A stretch of 64,000 nucleotides of DNA from positions 2,294,001-2,358,000 of the forward strand of contig NZ_CP045725.1 of NCBI RefSeq assembly GCF_009646095.1. Reading direction: 5' to 3'. This document shows positions 1 through 8,781 of this stretch, in pieces. The position numbers were made by a program, and so were the translations under genes. The stretch is from Raineyella fluvialis. Lineage in GTDB: Bacteria > Actinomycetota > Actinomycetes > Propionibacteriales > Propionibacteriaceae. Each line of letters opens with the position of its first letter. The first letter of the stretch is position 1. The notes beneath the pieces are model-generated. The model made no database searches. It was not told the origin of the DNA and saw nothing but the letters and a program-made list of their open reading frames with translations.

Positions 1-61
1 ACCTCGTCCGCGCTCCGTGAGAACAATCCCATGGGCCAACTCTGCCACGTCGGCGACGGTG

Positions 62-1153
62 TCAGACGCGGGTTGGACGTTCGTCCACATCGTCGAACAG
101 CGCGATGACGTCCGCTCCGATGTCCTCGATGACGTGCCCGGGGCCGATGGGCCGGTCGGCGACCGCCGAGACCAGGGCCGACAGGCCCGGCAGCGCCTCA
201 TCGGGGACGACGACACGAGGGGCATCGGCGGCCAGCAGGGGATTGCCGCCGTCGGGCCACTGTTGGGTCAGCCTGTCCCAGGTGCTCAGCCAGGCCTCGG
301 AGATCTCGGCGACGGAGGGCACCCCGAAGAAGTGCCCGACCGGGGCGTGATGGCGCAGGGCGACGATGCGGGAGTCCTGGTAGATCTTCGCGAGGCGTAC
401 CCGCGCGTCCAGGTGGCGGCGCTCGGGGAGTGGACGGCGCCGCGCGAACTCACACGGGGCGGGACAGGTCTCGCCGACGTCGGGTCGTTCGCCCGCGTCG
501 ATGGTGTCGTGGTTCATCGCACAGACCGACAAGGCATCGCCGAGCCGGGAATGGAAGCGGTCCAGATAGGCCGTGTAGCCCGCCACGTCACCGTCGCAGG
601 CGTTGAGCGAGCGCTTGGCGGTGGCCCGCTGGGCCGAGGTGTGAGGGCAGCCGGGGTCGTCGCTGCCCCACAGTCCGTCGGTCGACTCACGCATCCGGGC
701 GGGGTCGCCGGCGTGGCCGAGGGTGCCCTGCCAGGCCAGGTGCCCGAGGTATTCGCCGATCAGATGCGCGGTGACGACGACCTGCAGGGACTCCTGCCGG
801 GCGGAGCGGAGCTGGACCACCTCGAGCATCAGCTCGTAGAGGGGGACCAACGACCCGAGCGCTCCCCGGTTGGCCTCCCGCGGCTCCAGGGGGAAGCGTG
901 CTGACGCCAGGGACGCGGCCCACGGCTGCTGGAAGCCGGCGGCGATCGGTCCGAAGTCCTCGGCGTCGAGGTCAAGGACCCGTTTGGCCGCCGTGGCCAG
1001 CTGTCCGGCCGTCTCGAGCAGGGCCCGATCGTCGCCGGGCACCGCCGAGGCCACCCTGGCCGCCAACATCGATGCCGCGGCGTCGTACCAGTGGTGGCCG
1101 ACGAGCGCGACGACGGCGTCTGGCAGGGGCAGCAGGTGCAGGGTCGCGGTCAT
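62..1153 (-). CDS. Hypothetical protein with a Cys/His cluster, downstream of dtxR
   Basis: A 363-residue protein that I do not recognise. The ATG at 1153 is chosen because it lies 7 bp after the dtxR stop; a longer reading would run into dtxR. The protein is soluble in appearance, with no signal peptide or membrane segment. Its middle holds five cysteines within 66 residues (C169-P-H171, C186, C211-x3-H215, C230-x3-C234), which could form a metal or Fe-S site; this is inference only. The N-terminal and C-terminal parts are Ala/Asp-rich and probably helical. It is the last gene of the SIS–dtxR–orf transcription unit, so it may be cotranscribed with the iron regulator. Function unknown. Confidence 0.8.
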   Translation of the reverse strand: MTATLHLLPLPDAVVALVGHHWYDAAASMLAARVASAVPGDDRALLETAGQLATAAKRVLDLDAEDFGPIAAGFQQPWAASLASARFPLEPREANRGALGSLVPLYELMLEVVQLRSARQESLQVVVTAHLIGEYLGHLAWQGTLGHAGDPARMRESTDGLWGSDDPGCPHTSAQRATAKRSLNACDGDVAGYTAYLDRFHSRLGDALSVCAMNHDTIDAGERPDVGETCPAPCEFARRRPLPERRHLDARVRLAKIYQDSRIVALRHHAPVGHFFGVPSVAEISEAWLSTWDRLTQQWPDGGNPLLAADAPRVVVPDEALPGLSALVSAVADRPIGPGHVIEDIGADVIALFDDVDERPTRV

Positions 1154-1160
1154 CGCCCGC

Positions 1161-1874
1161 TCACGCGGTACCGGTGGGTGCGACGAAGACGAAGGCCGCG
1201 GCCTCGCGGGCGAGCTCACAGCCGGGCAGTCCTTCCGGGACCAGGGCGATGCCGTTCGGGACGGCGAAGGCCTCGACCGACACGCCGGGCGCGACACCCG
1301 CCTCGTGGAGCGTCGCCAGCACCTGCGGGTCGGTCTGCAGCTGTTCGCTGAAGCGCACCACGACCGCCGCGATCCTGGCCGCGGGACCGGCGACAGGCCG
1401 GTCGAGCAGATCGACCAGGTTGACCGCCGCGGGCTCCTGGTGGTCGGATCCGGCGACGCCGAGTTCGTCCAGGCCCGGGATCGGGTTGCCGTACGGGGAA
1501 TCGACCGGGGTGTGGAGGATCGTCACGAGCTTGCGCTCCACCTCGTCGGAGATCACGTGCTCCCACCGGCACGCCTCGTCGTGGACGAGCTCCCAGTCCA
1601 GACCGATGACGTCCGACAGCAGGCGCTCGGCCAATCGGTGCTTGCGCATCACGCGCATGGCCCGCTCGTGTCCCTCGGCGGTCAGCTCGAGGTGGCGGTC
1701 GTTGCGGACGGTCAGCAGCCCGTCGCGTTCCATCCGGGCCACCGTCTGGGAGACCGTGGGGCCGCTCTGGTGCAACCGCTCGGCGATCCGGGCACGCATC
1801 GGGACGATCCCCTCCTCGCCCAGTTCGAAGATGGTCCGCAGGTACATCTCCGTGGTGTCGATGAGGTCGCTCAC
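1161..1874 (-). CDS. dtxR: DtxR/IdeR family iron-dependent transcriptional repressor
   Basis: A metal-dependent regulator that in this family binds DNA with Fe(II) to repress iron uptake genes. The order is an N-terminal winged helix (about 1-73), a dimerisation and metal domain (74-140) and a C-terminal SH3-like domain (about 150-237). The ligands of both metal sites of DtxR are at the classic positions: M10, C102, E105 and H106, and H79, E83 and H98. The length (237 aa) is typical of full-length DtxR/IdeR. Translation starts at a GTG at 1874. It lies 17 bp after the SIS-domain gene and 7 bp before the Cys-rich orf, so the three probably form one operon. With both metal sites intact it should be a genuine iron (not manganese-only) sensor. 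Confidence 0.95.
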   Translation of the reverse strand: MSDLIDTTEMYLRTIFELGEEGIVPMRARIAERLHQSGPTVSQTVARMERDGLLTVRNDRHLELTAEGHERAMRVMRKHRLAERLLSDVIGLDWELVHDEACRWEHVISDEVERKLVTILHTPVDSPYGNPIPGLDELGVAGSDHQEPAAVNLVDLLDRPVAGPAARIAAVVVRFSEQLQTDPQVLATLHEAGVAPGVSVEAFAVPNGIALVPEGLPGCELAREAAAFVFVAPTGTA

Positions 1875-1891
1875 AGGGACATCCTAGGCGG

Positions 1892-2824
1892 TCAGCCCAG
1901 CCTGGCGCGGTGTGCGGACATCGCGTCGGCAAGGACGGGGTCGACGAGCCCCGCGGGCAACTTGCGCAGGTAACGGGGCCGGTCCGGGTTGAGGCCGAGC
2001 TTCATCGCCCGGCCGAGGGCCAGACGCTGGGTGACGACGAGCTCCGCCAGCGGGTCCCTGGTGGACTCGACCAGCGCTGCGCCGGTCTCGAGGATCTGCT
2101 CGCCGAGCCCCTCCGGGGCGGGGCCGAAGAGCCACACGAGCCGGCCGGCCTGGGCCACCGCGATGGGTCCCCGGCGATACTCCAGCATCGGGTACGACTC
2201 CGCCCAGCTCGCGGAGCTCTCCCGGAACTTGAGCGCCGCCTCGGAGGCCAGACCGATCGTCCAGCCGCTGCCCAGGTACGTCACCTGTTCGGCGGCCACG
2301 TGCCGCTCGTCGAGCTTCTCCTTGAGCGCCTCGCGGGCCTGGGCGATGACCGGGACCATGTCGTGTCCCAGCCAGGCCCGGTGCAGGGCCAGGACGCTGG
2401 TGGCGAAGCGGGTCTGCGCGTAGCCGGCCTCGTCCGCGAACGGCAGGGTGACGCGGGCGTCGCAGAGGGAGCCGATGGTCGACTCCTCGACGCCGACGAA
2501 GGCCAGCGTCGGGATCCGTCCGCCCAGCTGGTCCAGGAGCGCCACCACGTCCAGGGTGTCGCCGGAGCGGGACAGCACGACGACGCGGTCGAAGCTGCGC
2601 CGGTAGGGGAACTCGCTCGCGACGTAGGAGTCGCTCTGTCCTTGTTCGCTGTCCTCCCGTAGCCAGGCGATCGACTGGGCAATGTTCCACGCGGTGCCGC
2701 AGCCGACGTACGCGACGCGCTCGCCCGCTCGTGGCAGCAGGTCGCGCACCGCGTCCACCATGCCGATCGCCTGCTCCCAGCAGTTCGGCTGGGAGGCGAT
2801 CTCATCGGCCACATAGAAGCTCAT
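1892..2824 (-). CDS. SIS-domain sugar isomerase / deglycase-type protein
   Basis: A 310-residue protein with two SIS (sugar isomerase) folds, as in the GlmS C-terminal half, AgaS and FrlB. Visible family features are the first-domain loop SRSGDTLDV (the Ser/Thr-rich phosphate-binding loop), the segment ASEAALKFRE in the second domain, and RRGP in place of the usual RHGP. It lacks the N-terminal glutaminase of GlmS, so it is more likely a deaminase, deglycase or aldose-ketose isomerase for an aminosugar phosphate. The start at 2824 follows a strong ribosome binding site (AAGGAGG). It heads the operon that continues into dtxR. The exact substrate cannot be read from the sequence. Confidence 0.88.
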   Translation of the reverse strand: MSFYVADEIASQPNCWEQAIGMVDAVRDLLPRAGERVAYVGCGTAWNIAQSIAWLREDSEQGQSDSYVASEFPYRRSFDRVVVLSRSGDTLDVVALLDQLGGRIPTLAFVGVEESTIGSLCDARVTLPFADEAGYAQTRFATSVLALHRAWLGHDMVPVIAQAREALKEKLDERHVAAEQVTYLGSGWTIGLASEAALKFRESSASWAESYPMLEYRRGPIAVAQAGRLVWLFGPAPEGLGEQILETGAALVESTRDPLAELVVTQRLALGRAMKLGLNPDRPRYLRKLPAGLVDPVLADAMSAHRARLG

Positions 2825-2855
2825 CGGACCTCCTTCGGTTCCTCGCGCTCTCACC

Positions 2856-3635
2856 CTAAGGCGCGACGGGGCCCTGGGGTGCGGACTGCGAGGAACCGGG
2901 GAGGACCACGCTGAGCCGTGCGGTGGCCGCCGCCCGGGTCACCTCGACCGCCTCCTGGGCGGTGACGTCGAGGAGGACCAGCACGTCCTGGCTGCTGGAG
3001 GCCGACAGCGGTCCCGTGTCGCCCTGGGCGGGGATCGAGGCCACCCGCGCCCGTGTCGCCGCCCGTCGCACCTCGCCCGAGGAGGGGTCGGTGGCCAGCA
3101 CGTCGATGACGTCCCCGACCCTCAGGACCGCCACGATGCCTGGGTCCGCAAGGCGCGCGGGCACCGCCACGTGCCCGGACGACAGGCCCGCCAGGCCGGG
3201 GCCGACCAGGGCGGAGGCGGTGAGGATCGTCCCCGCCGTCAACGGGCCGGCGGGCGTACGTCCCTCGGCCTGGTCGAGAGCCGTCACCGCGCCGCCCGGG
3301 ACCAGGTCCGGGGGGACGGACCGGAGGGTGAGCTGGGTGCGGGACAGGGCGCTGCCCCCGGTGACGTCGGCCGTGAGGACGACGACCTGGGCACCGCCAC
3401 CCGGCGGGGCCGCGAATACGCGCAGGGCGCCCAGGACGGCGACGAAGGTCAGCACTGCCGCCAGGGAGCGGCGATGCCACGCCACGAAGCGTCGCAGGGC
3501 GCGGGTCCAGGAGAGCAGGGAAGGGGAGTGGGGCGTTGCGGTCGGCACGCCTGGTTGTGGGACACCGGGGGTCTGCGTCGGCGATTGTCCACAGGCTGCT
3601 CCACCCGGCTCAGTCGCCGACGGCCTCCCGGCCAC
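2856..3635 (-). CDS. SAF-domain (RcpC/CpaB-like) membrane-anchored protein
   Basis: A protein of up to 259 residues. A Pro/Thr-rich cytoplasmic head (about 1-45) is followed by one membrane segment (about 58-75, LAAVLTFVAVLGALRVFAA) and a SAF-like domain with the pattern seen in CpaB/RcpC Flp-pilus proteins (VVLTADVTGGSALSRTQL, then GPLTAGTILTASALVG). SAF proteins of this kind are common near actinobacterial fmdB/fthC genes. No pilus genes are nearby, so a pilus role is not supported. The long start at 3635 overlaps the ppk2 end by 26 bp; GTG codons further in are possible alternative starts. Confidence 0.8.
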   Translation of the reverse strand: MAGRPSATEPGGAACGQSPTQTPGVPQPGVPTATPHSPSLLSWTRALRRFVAWHRRSLAAVLTFVAVLGALRVFAAPPGGGAQVVVLTADVTGGSALSRTQLTLRSVPPDLVPGGAVTALDQAEGRTPAGPLTAGTILTASALVGPGLAGLSSGHVAVPARLADPGIVAVLRVGDVIDVLATDPSSGEVRRAATRARVASIPAQGDTGPLSASSSQDVLVLLDVTAQEAVEVTRAAATARLSVVLPGSSQSAPQGPVAP

Positions 3636-4503
3636 GGCGGACGATGTTGGGATCGGGCGTGAACACCACGTCGGTGTCCTTGCCGTCGTAGTCGTACTGG
3701 TTGAGGAAGAACCGGATCGCGTTGATCCGGGCCCGCTTCTTGTCGTTCGACTTGATCGTGGTCCAGGGCGCCCAGTCGGTGTCCGTGCGCAGGAACATCT
3801 GCTCCTTGGCTTCGGTGTAGTCGTCCCATTTGTCCAGCGAGGCGATGTCCATCGGGGACAGCTTCCACTGCCGGACCGGGTCGAGTTGGCGGATCGCGAA
3901 GCGGGTGCGCTGCTCGTGCTGGGTGACCGAGAACCACAGCTTGGTCAGTGAGGTGCCCGACTGGATCAGCATCCGCTCCATCTGCGGTGCCTGCTCCATG
4001 AAGATCTCGTATTCGGCGGGGGTACAGAATCCCATCACACGCTCCACATTGGCGCGGTTGTACCACGAGCGGTCGAACATCACGATCTCCCCGGTGGTCG
4101 GGAAGTGACGTACGTAGCGCTGGAAGTACCACTGGCCCAGCTCGCGGTCGGACGGCTTGGCCAGGGCGACGACGCGGGCGTAGCGAGGGTTGAGGTGCTC
4201 CTGGAAGCGCTTGATCGTGCCGCCCTTGCCGGCGGCGTCACGTCCCTCGAACACGATGATGTGCTTGAGGTTGTGGTCCTGGGTCCAGTACTGGAACTTG
4301 AGCAGCTCGATCTGCAGCAGGTACTTCTCGACGTCGTACTCCTCGCGGGTCATCCGCGTGTCGTACGGGTAGTCCTCACGCCAGGTCTCCACCGCGGAGC
4401 CGCCCGGGTCGATCAGGTCCGGGTCGGATCCCTGGTCGTCGCGGACGGTGTAGCCCTGGGCATGCAGGGTATCGATGAACTCCCTGATGTTCTGCATGCG
4501 CAC
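3610..4503 (-). CDS. ppk2: Polyphosphate kinase 2 (PPK2 family)
   Basis: Transfers phosphate between inorganic polyphosphate and nucleotides (family role: making GTP/ATP from NDP or NMP and polyP). The 297-residue protein shows the PPK2 core: a Walker A loop EGRDAAGKGG at about 86-95, a lid-type region around 118-135 (KPSDRELGQWYFQRYVRHFP) and a Walker B-like FDRSWYNR at 143-150. One PPK2 domain with a roughly 50-residue N-terminal extension fits class I (NDP-phosphorylating) enzymes, but the substrate class is inferred. The start is a GTG at 4503; an ATG two codons later is equally possible. It is followed within the same strand by the SAF-domain gene. Confidence 0.95.
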   Translation of the reverse strand: MRMQNIREFIDTLHAQGYTVRDDQGSDPDLIDPGGSAVETWREDYPYDTRMTREEYDVEKYLLQIELLKFQYWTQDHNLKHIIVFEGRDAAGKGGTIKRFQEHLNPRYARVVALAKPSDRELGQWYFQRYVRHFPTTGEIVMFDRSWYNRANVERVMGFCTPAEYEIFMEQAPQMERMLIQSGTSLTKLWFSVTQHEQRTRFAIRQLDPVRQWKLSPMDIASLDKWDDYTEAKEQMFLRTDTDWAPWTTIKSNDKKRARINAIRFFLNQYDYDGKDTDVVFTPDPNIVRRGREAVGD

Positions 4504-4565
4504 AGCCTAGGGGCAGGACCGCCCCGTCGACCGCCCTACGCCGGCCTCACGTCGGGCGAGTCGGG

Positions 4566-4868
4566 TCAGTCAGACGATCCGGCGGAGGCGCCGACGGTCG
4601 CCGGAGCGGGAGTGCTCGAGGTCGACTCGGTCGAGGACGTGGTGCTGGCGGACGACGTGCTGGTCCCGGCCGGGATCGAGGCGCTCGACCCGCTGCGGCT
4701 GTCCGTCTTGTAGAACCCCGAACCCTTGAAGACGACACCGACAGCGTTGAACACCTTGCGGAGGTCACCCTGGCAGGTCGGGCAGACCGTCAGGGCCGGC
4801 TCGCTGAAGGACTGGCGGACCTCGAGGTCGCGGCCGCAGCTGGTGCAGTGGTACTGGTAACGGGGCAT
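4566..4868 (-). CDS. FmdB-family zinc-ribbon protein (Rv0991c/Ruc-like)
   Basis: A 100-residue protein with an N-terminal FmdB zinc ribbon: C8-x2-C11 and C29-x2-C32 in the frame starting MPRYQYHC. A disordered Ser/Thr/Ala-rich tail follows (about 55-100). The mycobacterial counterpart at the same locus, Rv0991c (Ruc), is a redox-regulated chaperone, and the two-part architecture matches. The ATG at 4868 is preferred over a GTG two codons upstream because family members begin MPxYxYxC. It lies between ppk2 and fthC, as the homologue lies beside Rv0992c. A chaperone role here is by analogy. Confidence 0.88.
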   Translation of the reverse strand: MPRYQYHCTSCGRDLEVRQSFSEPALTVCPTCQGDLRKVFNAVGVVFKGSGFYKTDSRSGSSASIPAGTSTSSASTTSSTESTSSTPAPATVGASAGSSD

Positions 4869-5022
4869 GGGCACATCTCGTTCGGTGGGGGACGGGGACG
4901 ATCCAGAAGGATACTGCCCGGAGTAACGTCATTGTGACCCCGGAGTGTTCCCGGCCCGTGCGACCGGTACTGACAGGCGGAACAGCTGCGACACCGGCGC
5001 CCCGGTGCCGCGCCTGCGGGTC

Positions 5023-5705
5023 TCAGTCGCCGCCGGTCTCCGCCTCGCGGACGGCGAGGCAGTTGATCAGCCCGCTGGGGGTGATCACCAGGTCCATCTC
5101 CCGGTCCCAGGGCTGCACCGGCAACGAGGGCATCATCTCGTCCTCATTGAGGAACAGGCAGGTGACCGCCTCGGCGCCGGCGTGTTCCAGGGCCCGGTCG
5201 TACCAGCCACCACCGGTGCCCAGACGTTCCCCCGCCGTGTCCCGGCCAGTCCCGGGCAGAGGATCAGCTCCGCCTCGGCCAGCGCGCCCGCGCCGAGGGC
5301 CGGGGTGGTCGGTTCCGGGATCCCGCGCAGCGCCAGCCGGAGGTGGTCGGTACCGCGGTAGACCGCCCAGTCGGGGCTGGGACGTCGGCCGCCGTCGGCG
5401 GGGCGGGCGAGGAGAGGGAGCAGTACCCGGACCTGGTGGCCGTGCAGCCACTCGACGATGCCGAGGGTGGAGGGCTCCGGATCGACCGACAGGTAGGCCG
5501 CCACCACGAGATCAGGCCCGAGGGCATCCCCGAGCAGATCGCGCAGGTGGCCGAAGCGGGCGGCGTCGTCCACCTCGCGCTCCGCCCCGGTCCGCATGCC
5601 CCGCCGGGTCACCACCGCGTCGCGGAGGACGTCCTTCGCCCGGGACAGGGCATCGAGGTCGACCCGGGACAGGCCGTCGGGGGTGGAGGGGGGAGGGAGT
5701 GCCAC
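5023..5705 (-). CDS. fthC: 5-formyltetrahydrofolate cyclo-ligase, frameshifted
   Basis: Converts 5-formyl-THF to 5,10-methenyl-THF with ATP. The N-terminal half (from the GTG at 5705) carries the family pattern of a basic helix (KDVLRDAVVTRRGMR) and LILCPGLAG. The C-terminal half, in another frame, carries the hallmark GTGGGWYDR and ends EAETGGD at 5023. The frame breaks next to 5225/5226: adding one G there on the + strand restores RRGNRLGTGGGWYDR, exactly the family signature. The reading is therefore one gene of about 227 residues with a single missing base, probably a sequencing error. It lies next to fmdB and divergent from moeA, as in mycobacteria (Rv0992c). Confidence 0.85.
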
Positions 5706-5722
5706 TCGCCTATCCTACGGGC

Positions 5723-7044
5723 ATGGGACTGTTCCGCCGGAAGAAGCAGGCCGACGACGAGGCGAGCGTCGATCCCCGTCCGAAGCCTGGTCTACCCCCT
5801 CGTCCGGAACCGGACGTCGACGGCCTGCGGTCGGTGGAGGACCACCGGGCGTACGTGCTGTCGATGGTGCGCGAGCTGCCCGCGTTCGGGCAGTCGCTGC
5901 TCGATGCGGTCGGGCTCAGCCTGTGCGAGGAGATCGTCGCCGACCTGGACCTGCCGCGGTTCGACAACTCGGCGATGGACGGGTATGCCGTGCGCGCCGA
6001 GGACCTCGAGGGTGCCTCCCGGGCACACCCGGTCGCCCTGCCCGTCGTCCGGTCGATCACCGCCGGTGACGTGGCCGGTGCGGAGCTGGAGCCGGGAACC
6101 GTCGTGAAGATCATGACCGGGGCGCCGGTGCCGCCCGGCGCGGATGCGGTGGTGCCGTACGAGCACACGGATCGCGGGGCGGAGTCGGCGACCTTCCTGC
6201 ATGCCCCCGAGGTCGGTGACAGCATCCGCCACATCGGCGAGGACATCGCCGTCGGGGACCACATCGCCGCTGTCGGCGACCGCCTCGGGCCGCGCCAGAT
6301 CGGGATGCTCGCCGGCATCGGGATCGACCAGGTGCTGGTCCGGCCACGACCCCGTGTGGTGGTGATCTCCACCGGTTCCGAACTCGTGCAGCCCGGCTAC
6401 GAGCTGCGGGAGGGGCAGATCTACGACTCGAACTCGTTCATGCTCGCCGCGCTCGCGCGCAGCGAGGGCGCCCAGGTGTTCCGCGTCGGGATCGTCAGCG
6501 ACGACCCCGACGTCGTGGCGCAGGCGATCTCCGACCAGTTGGTCCGCGCCGACCTGATCCTCACCACCGGAGGGGTCAGCGAGGGCGACCGGGACGTGAT
6601 CAAGGCGGTCATGCCGCGGCTCGGGCCGACGGACTTCTGCCGGGTCGCGATGCAGCCCGGCAAGCCTCAGGGCTTCGCGCTGATCGGTGACGACAACATC
6701 CCGGTGATCATGCTGCCGGGCAACCCGGTGAGCGCCTTCGTGTCGTTCGAGGTGTTCGTCCGCCCGGTGCTGCGCAAGATGATGGGGATCCAGCCGCTGG
6801 TGCGCCCGGTCGGCCACGCCCTCACCCGGACCATCATCAGGTCCCGAAGGGCAAGACACAGTTCCAGCGCGGCCTGGTGACCAGCACCCGGGACGGTCGC
6901 CGGCACGTGACGCCGATGGGTGGGGGAGGATCCCACAAGCTCGGCGACCTGGCCCGGGCCAATGCCCTGGTCATCATCCCCGCCGGCACCGACGTGGTCG
7001 AGGCCGGCAACCCCGTGGAGATCTGGATGATCGACGATGAGTGA
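5723..7044 (+). CDS. moeA: MoeA-family protein / gephyrin-like Glp, frameshifted near the C-terminus
   Basis: A molybdopterin molybdenumtransferase-fold protein of about 440 residues. It shows MoeA hallmarks: DNSAMDGYAVR, KIMTGAPVPPGADAVV, a MogA-like core with STGSELVQPG and TTGGVSEGDRDV, then PGKPQGFA and LPGNPVSA. A basic 35-residue N-terminal extension (MGLFRRKKQ) precedes the domain. The frame breaks at about 6838-6842; adding one G to the AGG there lets the protein continue through VPKGKTQFQRG to the stop at 7042-7044, which overlaps moaC by 8 bp. The gene lies upstream of rimJ and glpR. In Corynebacterium the MoeA-like protein at this locus (Glp) binds FtsZ and the membrane receptor GlpR, so a divisome role is as likely as cofactor synthesis. 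Confidence 0.88.
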
Positions 7045-7549
7045 GGCGGCGATGGACGGCAGTTCGGGCGATGACGCCCCGGTGGCGCTGACCCACCTCG
7101 ACGAGCGGGGCGCCGCGCGGATGGTCGACATCTCGGGCAAGCCCGTGACCACCCGTACGGCCACGGCGCGCGGCGTCGTCCTGCTCAGCCCTGCGGCGGT
7201 GAGCGCGCTGCGTGACGACGCCCTGCCGAAGGGCGATGCCCTCGCCGTGACCCGGATCGCCGCGATCCAGGCGGCCAAGCACACCGCTGACCTGATCCCG
7301 CTGTGCCACCCGCTGCCGCTCAGCTCCGTCACGGTGGACCTCGAGGTGGTCGACGAGGGTGTCCGCATCGAGGTGAGCGTACGGACGACGTCGCGGACCG
7401 GGGTGGAGATGGAGGCCCTCACCGCGGTCAGCGTGGGTTGCCTGACCCTGATCGACATGGTGAAGGCGGTCGACAAGCACGCCACCATCACCGATGTCCG
7501 GGTGGTCGCGAAGGCCGGCGGGCGCAGCGGCGACTGGAGCGCGACGTGA
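7037..7549 (+). CDS. moaC: Cyclic pyranopterin monophosphate synthase MoaC
   Basis: Carries out the second step that turns the MoaA product into cyclic pyranopterin monophosphate in molybdenum cofactor synthesis. The 170-residue protein has the family active-site segments LCHPLPL, GVEMEALTAVSV and DMVKAVDK. The ATG at 7037 overlaps the moeA stop and the moaC stop overlaps the mogA GTG, so moeA–moaC–mogA are translationally coupled. No moaA, moaE or moaD is seen in the window, so the rest of the pathway must lie elsewhere. Confidence 0.96.
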   Translation: MSEAAMDGSSGDDAPVALTHLDERGAARMVDISGKPVTTRTATARGVVLLSPAAVSALRDDALPKGDALAVTRIAAIQAAKHTADLIPLCHPLPLSSVTVDLEVVDEGVRIEVSVRTTSRTGVEMEALTAVSVGCLTLIDMVKAVDKHATITDVRVVAKAGGRSGDWSAT

Positions 7550-8037
7550 CCTCGCGCGCCGTGGTCATCACCTGCTCCACCCGCGCCGCGGCCGGGACGT
7601 ACGAGGACCGGTCCGGCCCGGCGGCCGTCGCCGGGCTGCGGGCGCTGGGCCTGGAGTGTCCCGATCCCGTCGTCGTCCCCGACGGCCCGCTGGTGGGAGC
7701 GGCACTGCGCGAGGCGATCGCTGACGCCCCCGCCGTCGTGGTGACCACCGGGGGCACCGGGTTGGCGCCCACGGACACCACTCCGGAGGAGACCGCGCCG
7801 CTGCTCGACCGGCAGGTCCCCGCTCTGGCGGCCGCGATCGTCGCCCGCGGGGTGGCTAACGGTGTGCCGACCGCGGTGCTGAGCCGCGGACTGGTCGGCC
7901 TCGCCGGAGCCACCCTGGTGGTCAATCTCCCCGGCTCCCGTGGCGGTGTCGCCGACGGTCTGGCCGTGCTCGCGGATGTGCTGCCCCATGCCCTGGACCA
8001 GGTCCGGGGTGGCGACCACCCGAGGCCCGACGCGTGA
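7546..8037 (+). CDS. mogA: MogA/MoaB-family molybdopterin adenylyltransferase
   Basis: Adenylylates molybdopterin before metal insertion (family role). A 163-residue protein with the MoCF-binding fold: VVITCSTRAAAGTYEDRSGP at the start and the nucleotide/MPT loop TTGGTGLAPTDTTPE, then NLPGSRGG. The start is the GTG at 7546, which overlaps the moaC stop (GTGA); the next gene begins the same way at 8034, so the cluster is a tight operon. It cannot be separated as MogA or MoaB by eye; actinobacteria often have this short form. Confidence 0.93.
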   Translation: MTSRAVVITCSTRAAAGTYEDRSGPAAVAGLRALGLECPDPVVVPDGPLVGAALREAIADAPAVVVTTGGTGLAPTDTTPEETAPLLDRQVPALAAAIVARGVANGVPTAVLSRGLVGLAGATLVVNLPGSRGGVADGLAVLADVLPHALDQVRGGDHPRPDA

Positions 8038-8756
8038 CCGGGCCGCTCGACACCACCTGGCCGGTGTCCGTACGCCGTGGCCGGGTCGCGCTGCGGCCGA
8101 TCCGGCGTCGTGACGGCCGGGTCTGGACTGAGGTGCACGAGCGCAACGACGCCTGGTTGCGGCCGTGGGAGGCGACGGTTCCCCCGCAGGCCGCGGCCTC
8201 GGCGCCCAGCAGCTTCGCCGAGATGACCCGCGACCTGCTCCGCCAGGCGCGGGCGGGGCGTACGTTGCCGTGGCTCGTCTGGTACGACCCGGTGGACGAG
8301 GGGGACCCGCGCGGACCCGGGGTGCTGGCCGGTCAGTTGACGGTGTCGGGCATCACCCGCGGCTCGGCGCAGTGGGCGCAGTTGGGCTACTGGGTGGACG
8401 AGCGTTGGGCCGGTCGCGGCATCATCCCGCTGGCCGTCGCGATGGCCACCGACCACTGTCTGGGCCCGTTGGGCCTGCACCGGATGGAGATCGTCATCCG
8501 CCCCGAGAACGTCAACAGCCGGCGCGTCGTGGAGAAGCTGGGCTTCCGCGGCGAAGGGATGCGCCCCGCCTACCTGCACATCGACGGGGAGTGGCGTGAC
8601 CACCTCGTCTACGCCCTCAATGCGGACGAGATCGGCCCCGGGGGACTGGTCGCGCGGCTGACTGGATCAGGGCGCGCGGCGGGGCTCATCGGGGGGCCCA
8701 CGGCAGGTCGCAACGACGAGCTGCCCGACACTCCGCCAGGGATCACGGACCGATAA
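8034..8756 (+). CDS. rimJ: GNAT-family N-acetyltransferase (RimJ-like)
   Basis: A 240-residue GCN5-related acetyltransferase of the RimJ/RimL ribosomal-protein type. The acetyl-CoA loop is seen as LGYWVDERWAGRGIIPLAV (the R/Q-x-x-G-x-G/A motif AGRG). The later HRMEIVIRPENVNSRRVVEK is the typical segment before the last strands (N-x-x-S-x-x-V-x-E-K-L-G-F). About 45 disordered residues extend the C-terminus. It starts with a GTG overlapping the mogA stop. The position between moeA and glpR matches Rv0995. The substrate is not known; RimJ denotes family only. Confidence 0.9.
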   Translation: MTGPLDTTWPVSVRRGRVALRPIRRRDGRVWTEVHERNDAWLRPWEATVPPQAAASAPSSFAEMTRDLLRQARAGRTLPWLVWYDPVDEGDPRGPGVLAGQLTVSGITRGSAQWAQLGYWVDERWAGRGIIPLAVAMATDHCLGPLGLHRMEIVIRPENVNSRRVVEKLGFRGEGMRPAYLHIDGEWRDHLVYALNADEIGPGGLVARLTGSGRAAGLIGGPTAGRNDELPDTPPGITDR

Positions 8757-8781
8757 CGACGCACCCCGTACCGTTCGGGGT

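Noticed and set aside
17-904. Rightward open frame at the window start
   Set aside because: It is antisense to the Cys-rich orf of the dtxR operon and shows no domain; the leftward frame fits operon spacing.
5023-7044. fthC and moeA as decayed pseudogenes
   Set aside because: Each has one break, cured by one base in a G/C run, with all motifs kept on both sides; five other loci show the same pattern, so sequencing error is the better reading.
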